This document shows positions 44,121 through 53,933 of a stretch of DNA of 64,000 nucleotides, one piece after another. The translations under genes were made by a program, and so were the position numbers. A model generated the notes under the pieces. The model ran no database searches, was not told the origin of the DNA, and saw nothing but the letters and a program-made list of their open reading frames with translations. The stretch's first letter is position 1. Each line of letters opens with the position of its first letter. Origin of the DNA: Brevibacterium sediminis (lineage in GTDB: Bacteria > Actinomycetota > Actinomycetes > Actinomycetales > Brevibacteriaceae); assembly GCF_013623905.1 (NCBI RefSeq), contig NZ_JABKDD010000005.1:213934-277933 (forward strand), read 5' to 3'.

Positions 44121-45176
44121 TTATTCCGCGGGCCCTCCCTGGACCTGCGGGGGCGGATTCCTCCGCGCTTTGATCGTCACGTCGGGCATCCTCGGCGCGG
44201 GGAGCCTGCCCATCCCATCGGCGTTCTGACCGGGCCCGCCCTTGCCGACGTATCCCTCGACGGCGCCGAAGCGATCGCCCTCGGCCTGCCATTCCTCGCG
44301 GTACCGGGCGATCTCCTCGTGCGTGCGGCCGATGAAATTCCACCACATGACGATCTCTTCGCCGAAGGGCTCGCCACCGATGAGGATGAGTCGGCCGGGT
44401 TCGTCGCCGCGGTTGGCGATGCGCAGCTCCTCGACGCCGGTGCCCGTGTAGCCGATCGCCGCGACCGGAAGATCGACGTTCTCCAGTGCGATATCACCGG
44501 AATCGACGAGGAGGCCGTGCTCGAACCGCGGATCGACGGGCAGGTCGATGGTTGCGCCCGGATCGAGGCGGATCTCCGCCCCGAGCAGCGGAGAGTGCGT
44601 CTTCACGGGCGACGAACCTTCGCCGAGGCGGCCGAGGAAGACGAGCATCTCCCCGCCGTCAAGCGACACCGGCTCGGGTTCGAAGTGCTCGAATTCGCGT
44701 TCGGGCTGGTGGCGAGCGGCATCGGGCAGAGCCAGCCACAGTTGGACGCCGTGCAGGGTCGTCGTGTCGTCGGTCGAGACCTCGGAGTGGCAGATGCCGG
44801 CGCCGGCGGTCATGAGGTTGACCTCACCAGGCAGAACGAGGCCCGCGTTGCCGCCGGAGTCGATGTGCTGGATGGCGCCTTCGAACAGCCAGCTGACGGT
44901 CTGCAGACCGGTGTGCGGGTGGGGTGCGACGTCCATCCCACCAGTGACGGAGACATCGGCCGGGCCGTAGTGGTCGACGAAGCACCACGGACCGATGAGG
45001 GAGCGCTGGCGCTGCGGCAGGGTCCGCCGCACGGTCATCGCGCGGGGCCCGCCCAACGGCACGTCGCGGGAGGAGATGATTTCGACAGGGGAACGTCCCT
45101 GCTGATCACAGGCCGGCCCGGGCAGTCCCCCGGCCTTGCAGACGACCCGCTCGGGACGGGTCTCAACGTTGCTCAT
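44121..45176 (-). CDS. pirin-family bicupin
   Basis: 351-aa two-cupin protein. The first cupin holds the metal ligands in PHPHTGLQTVSW and AGAGICHSE (three His and one Glu); the second cupin lacks a full set, as in other pirins. C-terminal GEEIVMWWNFIGRTHEEI is a family signature. Bacterial pirins act as quercetinases or as redox-sensing partners. I prefer ATG 45176 to the codon two positions upstream. It follows the MarR gene by 65 bp on the same strand and is probably under its control. Confidence 0.86.
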   Translation of the reverse strand: MSNVETRPERVVCKAGGLPGPACDQQGRSPVEIISSRDVPLGGPRAMTVRRTLPQRQRSLIGPWCFVDHYGPADVSVTGGMDVAPHPHTGLQTVSWLFEGAIQHIDSGGNAGLVLPGEVNLMTAGAGICHSEVSTDDTTTLHGVQLWLALPDAARHQPEREFEHFEPEPVSLDGGEMLVFLGRLGEGSSPVKTHSPLLGAEIRLDPGATIDLPVDPRFEHGLLVDSGDIALENVDLPVAAIGYTGTGVEELRIANRGDEPGRLILIGGEPFGEEIVMWWNFIGRTHEEIARYREEWQAEGDRFGAVEGYVGKGGPGQNADGMGRLPAPRMPDVTIKARRNPPPQVQGGPAE

Positions 45177-45241
45177 GGCCACAGCCTAGCCGTCTTCTCA
45201 CTGGGCGGGGAGGGGCCTACTCTCCCCTGCGGATCGCTCCC

Positions 45242-45703
45242 CTACCCCACCGGGCAGATCTTGGACACGAGCTGGAAGATCTCCTCCGCCTCGGCGTCCG
45301 TGAGACCGGAGAAGGCGGAGATGATGATCTCACCGTTCGTCTCAGCCGCCTCGGCGCAGAGCTTCTGCCCCGCCTCGGTGAGGGCGACGAGCACACCGCG
45401 GTGATCCTCCGGGTCGGGCTCCTGGGTCACGAGCCCGCGCCCCTCGAGTTTGCCGAGCAGGCGGCTGAGCGCACTGCGGCTGATCACCAGACTGCGCAGC
45501 AGGTCGCGGTGCCTGACCTGCGCCGAGGTCGACGCGTTGATGAGCACATCGAATTCGTTGGCGCTGAGCCCGTGACGGGTCCGAAACTCGTGTTCGAACC
45601 GCGTCATGAAGTCCTGATATTTCTCCATCATCAACCGCCAGGCCGCGATCTTGATCGGGCCGTTCTGCCTGATCATGCTGCTGACGGGAGTCGTCTCTTC
45701 CAT
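45242..45703 (-). CDS. MarR-family regulator
   Basis: 153-aa winged-helix repressor. The DNA-binding part is RHRDLLRSLVISRSALSRLL with wing RGLVTQEPDPEDHRGVLVALT. Long flanking helices form the dimer. A perfect 7-bp inverted repeat (TTTGTTG/CAACAAA) lies about 50 bp upstream, where an autoregulatory operator is expected. The gene leads pirin, GNAT and AhpD-like genes. No Cys of the OhrR type is seen near the N-terminus, so the signal is probably a small aromatic or phenolic ligand (inference). Confidence 0.86.
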   Translation of the reverse strand: MEETTPVSSMIRQNGPIKIAAWRLMMEKYQDFMTRFEHEFRTRHGLSANEFDVLINASTSAQVRHRDLLRSLVISRSALSRLLGKLEGRGLVTQEPDPEDHRGVLVALTEAGQKLCAEAAETNGEIIISAFSGLTDAEAEEIFQLVSKICPVG

Positions 45704-46009
45704 CTGCCCTTCTATCCCTCACGAACTGCCGGCTGACGTGTCGGGCGGCACATTTGTTGCGCCGTCAACAAAATCGTAGTTCAATGGTATACCTGGCCCT
45801 GAGTTGTAGGGCCACGTCGACGATCCCCTCGTCGAAGTACCGGAGTATCCCCCACGAACCCCCGGCGATCACGGATGAAAACGGTCTCCCCACGACCCTT
45901 CAACACCGGCCGGGGGTATCGTATTGCCTCCCGCCTCTCCGCTCAGACCCAGGGCATCCGCTTTCCGGCCCTGCGGAACCCACCCGCCCAGTCCGGGGAC
46001 ATCCGCGCT
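45704..46009. other. 306-bp intergenic region with MarR promoter
   Basis: No gene supported. The left part holds the operator candidate at 45753-45772. The rest, up to the MMPL stop at 46010, is GC-rich sequence with short repeated words (CATCCGC twice, near 45955 and 46000) and no clear hairpin terminator. Confidence 0.4.
45753..45772. promoter_or_regulatory. MarR operator candidate
   Basis: TTTGTTG-CGCCGT-CAACAAA, a perfect 7-bp inverted repeat with a 6-bp spacer, 50 bp upstream of the marR start. The TTGTTG/CAACAA dyad is a common MarR-family site. Confidence 0.6.
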
Positions 46010-48358
46010 TCAATCCCGGGGAATCCGCTTCCGCCACGGCCACCACACGCTGCGCCCGATGTCGTGGACGAGCGCCGGCACGACGAGCGACCGCACAAGG
46101 ATCGCGTCGAGGATGACGCCGAAGGTGACGATGAAGGCGAGCTGGAAGAGGAACATCACAGGGATGACGGCGAGCGCGGCGAAGGTCGCGGCCAGCACGA
46201 TTCCCGCCGAGGTGATCACCCCGCCCGTGGAGACGAGTCCCTTGAGCACGCCCGGCCGGGTCCCCAAGCGCAGCGATTCCTCCCGCACCCTGGACATGAG
46301 GAAGATGTTGTAATCGATGCCGAGCGCGACGAGGAAGACGAACGCGTAGAGCGGTACCGAGGGGTCGGCACCGGAGAACCCGATGACGTCGTTGAACACG
46401 AGAGCGGAGACTCCCAGCGCGGTGCCGAAGGACAGGACGGTCAGCGCCACGAGCAGCAGCGGTGCCAGCAGGGACCGCAGCAGCAGGATGAGCACGATCG
46501 TGACCACGACGAGGATGAGCGGGATCGCCAAGGCCCGGTCCGCCTCGGCGGTGGTGTTCGTGTCGAGGTCGACCGCGGATTCCCCGCCGACGAGGGCCTC
46601 CCGGTCGATGTCGTGCACAGCCTCGCGGATCTCGGTCACCGCGGTTTCGGCTTCGTCCGAATCCGCGACCGACTTCAGCGTCGCTTCCAACAGGACGTTG
46701 CCGTCGACCTCGGTGGGGGCCGGCGTCTCCGGCTGACCGGATCCGCCCGACTGACCGGACGCGTCCGGCCCGGCCCCGCTCGGCATTCCGCGCGGTGGGT
46801 CGATCTCCCCGTCCGTGCCGATGGACAGCGTCCCGCTCGGGGAATCGTTGGCGACGACGGTCATCGACTCGACCTCGCCGAGGCGGCCGATCGCCTGTGC
46901 CGCATCGCTGAGTTCGTCTTCCGCCACGACGATCTGCGCCGGCGATCCGGAGCCGCCGGGGAAATGCTCAGCGAGGATGTCCTGGCCGTCGCGGGCCTCG
47001 GAATCGCCGAGCACGAAGTCGGACTGTGGGACTCCCTCGGCCTTGAACTGCGGGAGGGCGAGCAGCGGGATGGCGAGGAGGATGACGAGCTTGACCCAGA
47101 TGCGGCGCGGATGCCGCGCGACCGCCTCGGCGATTCGGGCCCAAATCCCGCGCTTGGGCTTGGCCGTCTCGGCCTGGGGGCGCGGAAGGAAGGGCCAGAA
47201 CACGGCGCGGCCGATGATCATCAGCGCGGCGGGCAGGAAGGTCAGTGCCGCGAACATCGCCACGACGATGCCGATCGCCGCGACCGGCCCGAGCGCCCTG
47301 GTCGAGGCGAGGTCGGTGAGCAGGAGGACGAGGAGCCCGGCGATGACGGTTCCGCCGGAGGCCGCGATCGGTTCGAGCACTCCCTTGAGGGCGCTCAATC
47401 CGGCTCTGACTCGGTCGGGTTCGTGGAGAAGCGCGTCGCGGAACCGGGCGACGACGAGGAGGGAGTAGTCCGTGGTGGCGCCGACGACGAGGATGAAGAG
47501 GATTCCTTGGACCTGCCCGTTGATCAGGAGGATTCCGGCGTCGGCGAGATGCCAGACGATGAAGATCGAGGCGGCGAGCGCGGCAACCGAGGTGAACAGG
47601 ACGATGACGGGCAGCAGCGGGGACCGGTAGACGATGATGAGGATGACGAAGACGGCGATGAGCGCGACGAGCAGGAGGATGCCGTCGATGCCGGCGAAGG
47701 CTTCGGAGAGGTCAGCGGAGAATCCTGCCGGACCGGTGACGTGGACGTCCGCCGAGGTGGTCGGGGCTTCCGCGGCCTGATCCGGTGTCATGTCGGCGGC
47801 AGTCGCGGTCGGGAAGACCTTCCCGACCGCGTCTCTGATGGATTCGACGTCGTCGGAGGTGGTCGTCGAGGAGACCGGGAGGATGAGCTGGAGGGCCTCG
47901 CCGTCATCGGACGGGATGGCCGGTGAGGGGTCGGCGGCCAGCAGGTCGTCGTCTTCGAGCGTCTTCGTCAATTCATCGAGCCGGGACCGGTCGTCGTCGG
48001 TGACTCCGTCGCTGTTCTCGAGCACGACGATGGCGGGAACGTAATCGAGGTCGCTGAATTTCTCGATCTGGTCCTGGGCGCGAGTGGACTCCGCGGATTC
48101 GGGGAGGAACGATGAGCGGTCGTTCGTGGCGACCTCGGAGATCTTGCCGAAGTACGGACCTCCGACACCGGAGATGCCGACCCAGGCGACGAGGAGGACG
48201 GCGAAGAGTGCGAGCAGTGCCCCACGGCCGCGGACGGGACCCTTGGGGTGCTGTTTGGGCGCGGCAGCTGTGTCGGCGCCGTTTACGTCGTCACCGGCGG
48301 GACCCCCTCGGCGAGGGTCGGGGTTCGGCGGCGTCGAGGTCAGGAGGTGACGGGGCAT
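46010..48358 (-). CDS. MMPL-family RND transporter
   Basis: 782-aa membrane protein with the duplicated MMPL plan: span 1 (ALLALFAVLLVAWVGISGVGG), a periplasmic porter domain, five spans, then the same order again. The proton-relay segments are GATTDYSLLVVARFRD in the first half and LGIDYNIFLMSRVREE in the second. The second porter loop carries a Gly/Ser/Pro-rich insertion. Members export lipids, siderophores or drugs. It starts 9 bp after the PucR-type gene stop, so the two are co-transcribed. Substrate unknown. Confidence 0.84.
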   Translation of the reverse strand: MPRHLLTSTPPNPDPRRGGPAGDDVNGADTAAAPKQHPKGPVRGRGALLALFAVLLVAWVGISGVGGPYFGKISEVATNDRSSFLPESAESTRAQDQIEKFSDLDYVPAIVVLENSDGVTDDDRSRLDELTKTLEDDDLLAADPSPAIPSDDGEALQLILPVSSTTTSDDVESIRDAVGKVFPTATAADMTPDQAAEAPTTSADVHVTGPAGFSADLSEAFAGIDGILLLVALIAVFVILIIVYRSPLLPVIVLFTSVAALAASIFIVWHLADAGILLINGQVQGILFILVVGATTDYSLLVVARFRDALLHEPDRVRAGLSALKGVLEPIAASGGTVIAGLLVLLLTDLASTRALGPVAAIGIVVAMFAALTFLPAALMIIGRAVFWPFLPRPQAETAKPKRGIWARIAEAVARHPRRIWVKLVILLAIPLLALPQFKAEGVPQSDFVLGDSEARDGQDILAEHFPGGSGSPAQIVVAEDELSDAAQAIGRLGEVESMTVVANDSPSGTLSIGTDGEIDPPRGMPSGAGPDASGQSGGSGQPETPAPTEVDGNVLLEATLKSVADSDEAETAVTEIREAVHDIDREALVGGESAVDLDTNTTAEADRALAIPLILVVVTIVLILLLRSLLAPLLLVALTVLSFGTALGVSALVFNDVIGFSGADPSVPLYAFVFLVALGIDYNIFLMSRVREESLRLGTRPGVLKGLVSTGGVITSAGIVLAATFAALAVIPVMFLFQLAFIVTFGVILDAILVRSLVVPALVHDIGRSVWWPWRKRIPRD

Positions 48359-48367
48359 GGTCTCAGG

Positions 48368-49579
48368 CTACGCGTGTTCGGCGGAATCGAGACATTGCAG
48401 TGCGAGGACGATTTCTGCGGCCGTCCGTGGATCGGTGAGGCGTGCGCCCAATACCTTCTCGATCTGCCCGATTCGGTAACGAACAGTGTTCTCGTGCACA
48501 TGCAGCCGACCTGCAGCCTCAGAAATGTTGCCGCCGCTTTCCACGTAGGTGCGCAGTGTGGTGGAAGATTCGGGCTTGGCGATTATCGGGTTGAGGAAAG
48601 CAGCGACGAGGCGGCGGTCGAATCGTGAACTCATGCGGGCCGCCGCCCATTCGATCGGGCGCATGCGATCGACGAAAGCGAACCTCGACTCCCCCGCCGA
48701 GGCAAGCGCCACGTCCGCCGTCTGCAGCATCTCCGGTACCTGACTGAGTGCCGTGAAGAGTCCGGAGACCCCGACTCCGATGAGGCCGAAATCGTCGAGG
48801 CTACCCTCGATATCGAAGTCTGCTGTACACAGCGCGGTCCGTTCGACCATCGAACTGACGTGCCCGGAATCCTTTATGACCAGACCGCGCCCCGGGTTCG
48901 GGGTCGGTTTCCCATGCCCCGAGTCGGAGGCGTCGATGCGGAGGCGCAGGGCGCGAATCGGCTCGTAGGCTGCAAAGCCGAAGGTCTCGAGGACCCGCCA
49001 GAGCGCCGGTTCGCGACCGGGAGAGACACCGGCCTCCAAGTCGCGCAGAACCCGCGACGATTCCTCCCGTCGATTGCTCATCGAAAAGGACTCGAATCCC
49101 TCGAAGGCGCGCAGAAGTTTGGACAGAACATCGAGGATCACCTCGGCGGAAGGGTGGGTGGTGCCCGTGCCGCTGCCAGCTCTGCCCTCCCCAGTTCCAC
49201 TTCTGCGCTCGCTGCCGGCAGTACCGGCCTCTTCGTCATCGGCGTGGACGGCGACGACGATGACATGGGCGCGACTGCGTAGTCGCACTGTCCGAGCGTG
49301 CACCTTCCAGCGGCCGATCGCACCGGACGTCGACTCGGCCCAGCCCGCTGGTGTCGCCGGACCGAGGACCTCCTCCTGAGTCCACCGGGCGATGAGGTGG
49401 ACCGGGGCGGAACCGACGGACCTGACGACTTCGCCGAGTTCGTTGATGACGAGACCTGCGCCCCGACTCATCCGCGCTACCCGGGAGAGCGCCGATTCAA
49501 GCGGATCTGCAGAATTCATCGCGCTCAAAAGTTCATCGAAGATCCGCTCTCGCGCTAGGGCGTCTCGGCTCGAATCCAT
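48368..49579 (-). CDS. PucR/CdaR-type transcriptional regulator
   Basis: 403-aa regulator with an N-terminal GAF-like sensing part, a disordered Gly/Ser/Thr-rich stretch near residues 125-145, a middle GGDEF-like segment and the C-terminal PucR helix-turn-helix (GGNISEAAGRLHVHENTVRYRIG). It is divergent from the hyuA-hyuB-nitrilase operon across 164 bp and upstream of the MMPL gene. PucR proteins often activate nitrogen-compound breakdown, so control of the hydantoinase operon is likely (inference). Confidence 0.84.
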   Translation of the reverse strand: MDSSRDALARERIFDELLSAMNSADPLESALSRVARMSRGAGLVINELGEVVRSVGSAPVHLIARWTQEEVLGPATPAGWAESTSGAIGRWKVHARTVRLRSRAHVIVVAVHADDEEAGTAGSERRSGTGEGRAGSGTGTTHPSAEVILDVLSKLLRAFEGFESFSMSNRREESSRVLRDLEAGVSPGREPALWRVLETFGFAAYEPIRALRLRIDASDSGHGKPTPNPGRGLVIKDSGHVSSMVERTALCTADFDIEGSLDDFGLIGVGVSGLFTALSQVPEMLQTADVALASAGESRFAFVDRMRPIEWAAARMSSRFDRRLVAAFLNPIIAKPESSTTLRTYVESGGNISEAAGRLHVHENTVRYRIGQIEKVLGARLTDPRTAAEIVLALQCLDSAEHA

Positions 49580-49682
49580 CGGATTTCACCTCTGCTCCCA
49601 CTCGCCTGCTGCATCATTCCGCGCCGTCGGCACGCCTTTGTGATTCTTACAAATCTAGCCGTCTTTTCCTTCGTCTGCTCCA

Positions 49683-49712
49683 TTGACCGGCCCGATCATC
49701 GAAGGCCAGGCT
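49683..49712 (+). promoter_or_regulatory. hyuA promoter candidate
   Basis: -35 TTGACC (49683-49688), an 18-bp spacer and -10 CAGGCT (49707-49712), 31 bp before the GTG start. AAAGGAG at 49731-49737 is the ribosome site. Confidence 0.5.
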
Positions 49713-49743
49713 ATGAGGGAAACCACAATCAAAGGAGATGACC

Positions 49744-51828
49744 GTGGCAGATCTACGCGTCGCAGTTGACGTCGGCGGAACATTCACCGACATCTGTGTA
49801 TTCGACGAATCCACCCAGACGATGCGGGTGACGAAAGTCCCGTCCACCCCGGACAACCCCATGGAAGCTGTCCTCAACGGAGTGAAGCGGGCGAACATCG
49901 ACCTCAGCCAGGTCGAGCTCTTCTCACATGGCACGACTGTTGCCACCAACGCGCTCATCACTCGCAGATTTCCCAAATCAGCGATGGTGACGACCAAGGG
50001 TTTCCGCGATGTCATTGAGATCCGCGATGGCACGAAGGACGATCTGTGGGACGCCTATTCCGATGTATCCGGCCCCTATATTCGTCGCCGTGACCGCTTC
50101 GAGGTCACCGAACGCGTCGACTACGCGGGCAACATCGTCACCGAGCTCGACGAAGACGAGGCCAGGAAGCTCGGCCGCCTGCTTAAGAAGCGCGGTGCCG
50201 ACACCGTGGCCGTCTGCTTCGTCAACTCCTATGCGAACGCCGCGAACGAGATCCGGATGCGCGAGATCCTCTCAGAGGAGCTTCCCGGAGCCAGCATCTC
50301 CACCTCGGCCGAGGTGCTGCCGGAGATCTTCGAACACAACCGGTTCAACACGACTGTCGCCAATGCCGTTCTTGGTCCGTTGGTATCCGGCTACGTCGAA
50401 CAGCTCGACTCCAACCTCACCGAGGACGGCTATGCCGGAGAACTCCTTCTCCTCCATTCGGGCGGTGGATCGATGACCTCGGAGATGGTCAAGCGGTTCC
50501 CGGTGCGACTCGCGGCCTCAGGAATCGCCGCCGGCGCGATCGCCGCTCAGCACGTGGCCGAGCAGTGCGGTCATGCCAATGCCGTCGGACTCGACATGGG
50601 CGGCACTTCGACGGACATCTCACTCATCGCCGACGGCGAACTGCGGGAGACGAACGAATGGGAAGTCGAATACGGCCACCCCATCGTCTTCCCGAGCATC
50701 GAAGTACTCACCATCGGCGCCGGCGGCGGCTCTTTGGCTCACATCGACATCGCCGGCTCCCTGCGCAACGGGCCGCAGTCGGCCGGTGCCGCTCCCGGTC
50801 CGGTCTGCTATCGCCGCGGCGGCGACCAGCCGACGAACACCGATGCGAACCTCGCCCTCAATCGTCTGGGCACCGACCTCGCCGACGGTGAGATGACGCT
50901 GGACCGTGAGAGCGCACGGGCAGCGATCAAGGAGAAGATCGCCGATCCGCTCGGCCTCGATGTCGACTCCGCGGCCGAATCCATCGCCCAGGTGGCCAAC
51001 GCGAACATGGCAGATGCGGTCCGCCTCGTGTCCATCCGTCGCGGGCTCGACCCCCGGGACTTCGCACTCATCGCCTTCGGCGGTGCCGGTGCACTGCACG
51101 GGGCGGACGTCGCTCGCGAACTCAACATCCCCACTGTAATCGTCCCGCCCAGCCCGGGAGTCACCTCGGCGCTGGGGTGCCTCCTCGTCGACATCCAGCA
51201 CGACCTGTCGCAGATGTTCACCGGCGTCGCGGACTCCGCAGACGGAGAAACGGTCGAACAGCACTTCCGCGAACTCGAACTCGAAGGTCGTGATCGACTG
51301 CGGCATGAGAAAGTCGCCGAGGAAGACTCGGTCTTCGAACGTGGTATCTCGATGCGTTACCACGGCCAATGGCGGTCGCTGCAGGTGAAGATGGGCTCCG
51401 GCCCGAACGCGCTGCGCGAGGCCGTCCAACTATTCCACGAGGAACACGAGAAACAGTACGCGTTCCGGCAGGACGACACCCCGGTCGAGATCTACCAACT
51501 CCACCTCAAGGCACTTGGGAAGACACCGAAGCCGACCTTCAAACCGACCCCTGTCAGCAGCAAAGATCCCGGTGAGCCGCTCGAGGTCCGCGACGTCTAC
51601 TTCGACGGACAGTGGCATTCGACGCCGGTCTACCAGCGGGAGAACTTGCCCTCGGGTGCTGCGTTCATCGGACCGGCGATCCTCAACCAGATCGACTCGA
51701 CCACCGTCATCCCGCCGAACTCGTCCGCAGTGATCGATGAGTGGTTCAACATCCGCATCGCACTGACGGCAGAGACAACAGAGCCTGCGCTGTCAGCTGC
51801 GAACAATTCAACACAGAACGGCCTGTGA
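49744..51828 (+). CDS. hyuA: hydantoinase/oxoprolinase A subunit (HyuA family)
   Basis: 694-aa ATP-dependent subunit of the ASKHA fold: DVGGTFTDICVFDE at the start (phosphate-binding loop), SHGTTVATNALI, and a second nucleotide segment GLDMGGTSTDISLI around residues 280-295. With HyuB it would phosphorylate and open a cyclic amide or imide, or carboxylate a ketone. I chose GTG 49744, six bases after AAAGGAG; the ATG at 49738 touches the ribosome site. HyuB follows after 10 bp. Relatives include N-methylhydantoinase, 5-oxoprolinase, caprolactamase and acetophenone carboxylase, so the substrate stays open. Confidence 0.85.
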   Translation: MADLRVAVDVGGTFTDICVFDESTQTMRVTKVPSTPDNPMEAVLNGVKRANIDLSQVELFSHGTTVATNALITRRFPKSAMVTTKGFRDVIEIRDGTKDDLWDAYSDVSGPYIRRRDRFEVTERVDYAGNIVTELDEDEARKLGRLLKKRGADTVAVCFVNSYANAANEIRMREILSEELPGASISTSAEVLPEIFEHNRFNTTVANAVLGPLVSGYVEQLDSNLTEDGYAGELLLLHSGGGSMTSEMVKRFPVRLAASGIAAGAIAAQHVAEQCGHANAVGLDMGGTSTDISLIADGELRETNEWEVEYGHPIVFPSIEVLTIGAGGGSLAHIDIAGSLRNGPQSAGAAPGPVCYRRGGDQPTNTDANLALNRLGTDLADGEMTLDRESARAAIKEKIADPLGLDVDSAAESIAQVANANMADAVRLVSIRRGLDPRDFALIAFGGAGALHGADVARELNIPTVIVPPSPGVTSALGCLLVDIQHDLSQMFTGVADSADGETVEQHFRELELEGRDRLRHEKVAEEDSVFERGISMRYHGQWRSLQVKMGSGPNALREAVQLFHEEHEKQYAFRQDDTPVEIYQLHLKALGKTPKPTFKPTPVSSKDPGEPLEVRDVYFDGQWHSTPVYQRENLPSGAAFIGPAILNQIDSTTVIPPNSSAVIDEWFNIRIALTAETTEPALSAANNSTQNGL

Positions 51829-51838
51829 GGAGAGACCC

Positions 51839-53812
51839 ATGACCACAGCAACGGAACAGTCGACGTCCACGCTCGACCCGGTGACTTTCGAAGTACTCAA
51901 GAACGCTTTCGCAACCAGCGTCGACCTCATGAGCGAACAGATCCTGCGGACCTGCTATTCGTTCGTCATCTATTCACGCGACTTCTCGTCGGCACTTTGT
52001 GACCGCGACGGCAACACTGTCATGCAAGGAAGTGCAGACATCGCCGTCCACGTCGGCACCCTGCATTTCCAGTGCAAGGCCGTTATGGAGGAGTTCGGCG
52101 ACGACATCAACCCAGGTGACGTCTTCCTCATCAACGACCCCTATCGAGGCGGTACCCACTTCAACGACGTCAGCTTCATTCGTCCGATCTTCGCTGATGA
52201 CGAGATCATCGGCTTCGCGCAGAACAAAGGCCACTGGGCCGATATCGGTGGGTCCGTCCCGGGCTCGTTCGATGTCTCCGCCAGTGAGCACTTCGGTGAG
52301 GGTCTGCGCATCACCCCGCTTCGGGTCTGGCACAAGGGCCGGTTCCTCCACGATGTAGCTCAGCTGCTCGTGTCGAATACGCGTGCTCCCGATCAGGCCC
52401 TCGGCGATCTCAACGCCCAAGCCGAGGCCACAGCTGTATGCGAACGCGAAGTGCTCCGCCTCGTCGACAAATATTCGAAGGACACGGTCCTCGATGCGAT
52501 GCAGGAGACGCAGGACTATGTCTGCCGCACCGTGCTCGCCAGCCTCGGCGATCTGCCGAAGGGCGAGTGGGAGACGGTCGACTTCCTCGACGGCGATCCG
52601 GCTAAGGGCGAGGGGCTGGCTCCGATCCGGGTGAAGCTCACGCTCGATGGGACAGGTATCCACTACGACCTCACGGGATCTGCCGAGGCGGTCTCAACGT
52701 TCCTCAATTCCGGCTACGGGACGACCTTCTCTGCGATCTACGCGGGCACGAAGACGTTCTTCCCCGAGGTTCCGCTCAACTCCGGGTTCTACCAGGCGGT
52801 GACCGCAGAGATCGGCGAAGAGGGAACCGTCGTCAACGCCGGCTGGCCGCATGCAGTGACCGGGTTCTGTTCGGGCCCGTACGAGAAGGTCATGAACGCG
52901 ATCTTCGAACTGTGGTCCCACATCATGCCCGAACGCGCGATGGCGTGTGCATTCAACCTCGAGTATCTGCTCGTCGGCGGTCATGATGCCAGGACCGAAT
53001 CGAGCCCGTACTTCATGTGGTACGACTGGATGGCTGGCGGTTGGGGCGGCCGGTCGACGAAGGACGGTTCATCCGCGACCTCACCGGTATTCGGCACCGG
53101 ACTCGCCGTGCAGCCGGTCGAGGGACAGGAGCGCTTGACTCCGGTAATCACGACTCAGCACTCGATCAACATCGACTCCGGCGGGCCGGGCAGATTCCGC
53201 GGAGGATGTGGAGTGAATAAAGGCGGCATCCTCACAGATGCGACCGGTGCGGTGATGAGCTACTGCTGCGACCGCGGGCGGTCGACGACGTGGGGCATCA
53301 ATGGCGGACTGCCGTCGATCCCACACGGAGTCTGGCTCAATCCTTCGTCAGAGAACCCGCGCTACTTGGGTGCCACGTTCTCGAATGTAACCATCAGCCC
53401 CGGTGACACGTTCGAACGACCAAGCGCCGGAGGTGGTGGCTTCGGTGACCCGCTGGATCGGCCGACTGTCGAGGTGCTCGAGGACGTCATCGACGGCTAT
53501 GTCTCCATCGACCGGGCGGCGAAAGACTACGGCGTCGTCATCCGTGAGATCGATGCCGAGCTCGATGAGTACGAGATCGATGAGACCGCGACAGCGACGG
53601 AGCGGGAACGGATCCGCTCCGAACGTGCGTCCTGGCTGGAGGCCGACCCCGCCGAGGTGGCCCGCCGTTACCGCGATGGTGAGATCACCGTCCACGACGT
53701 CATCCGCCAATACGGCGTCGTGCTCGATTGGGGCACCGGAGAGTTGTTGGAGAAGTCAACGGGACAGTTCCGCGACAGTATGCGGACTCGGTCTGCTTCG
53801 CACTGGAGCTGA
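51839..53812 (+). CDS. hyuB: hydantoinase/oxoprolinase B subunit (HyuB family)
   Basis: 657-aa partner of HyuA. Family markers: SRDFSSALCDRDGNTVMQG, INDPYRGGTHFNDVSFI (metal ligands in the loop), NKGHWADIGGSVPGSFD and GGGGFGDPLDR near the C-terminus. The C-terminal 90 residues after that motif are acidic and charged, longer than in the shortest HyuB proteins. GAGGAGAGACCC stands before ATG 51839. The gene ends before a strong hairpin, yet the nitrilase gene follows 121 bp later, so read-through or a second promoter is needed for that gene. Confidence 0.85.
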   Translation: MTTATEQSTSTLDPVTFEVLKNAFATSVDLMSEQILRTCYSFVIYSRDFSSALCDRDGNTVMQGSADIAVHVGTLHFQCKAVMEEFGDDINPGDVFLINDPYRGGTHFNDVSFIRPIFADDEIIGFAQNKGHWADIGGSVPGSFDVSASEHFGEGLRITPLRVWHKGRFLHDVAQLLVSNTRAPDQALGDLNAQAEATAVCEREVLRLVDKYSKDTVLDAMQETQDYVCRTVLASLGDLPKGEWETVDFLDGDPAKGEGLAPIRVKLTLDGTGIHYDLTGSAEAVSTFLNSGYGTTFSAIYAGTKTFFPEVPLNSGFYQAVTAEIGEEGTVVNAGWPHAVTGFCSGPYEKVMNAIFELWSHIMPERAMACAFNLEYLLVGGHDARTESSPYFMWYDWMAGGWGGRSTKDGSSATSPVFGTGLAVQPVEGQERLTPVITTQHSINIDSGGPGRFRGGCGVNKGGILTDATGAVMSYCCDRGRSTTWGINGGLPSIPHGVWLNPSSENPRYLGATFSNVTISPGDTFERPSAGGGGFGDPLDRPTVEVLEDVIDGYVSIDRAAKDYGVVIREIDAELDEYEIDETATATERERIRSERASWLEADPAEVARRYRDGEITVHDVIRQYGVVLDWGTGELLEKSTGQFRDSMRTRSASHWS

Positions 53813-53822
53813 TGACTCGAAT

Positions 53823-53867
53823 CAATCGGGGCGCTCGTCCATTCGAGGCGAACGCCCCGATTGTTTG
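53823..53867 (+). terminator. rho-independent-like terminator after hyuB
   Basis: CAATCGGGGCG (53823-53833) pairs perfectly with CGCCCCGATTG (53853-53863), 11 bp, loop 19 nt, then TTT. Confidence 0.75.
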
Positions 53868-53933
53868 ACCTGAATCACCTCGCGTTCGAGAGTGATAGCA
53901 GGAGAATCCACAGAGAAAAGAGGGTCGAGCATC

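Noticed and set aside
45875..47926. 683-codon plus-strand ORF
   Set aside because: Antisense shadow of the MMPL gene, rich in Asp, Glu, Arg and Gly without domains.
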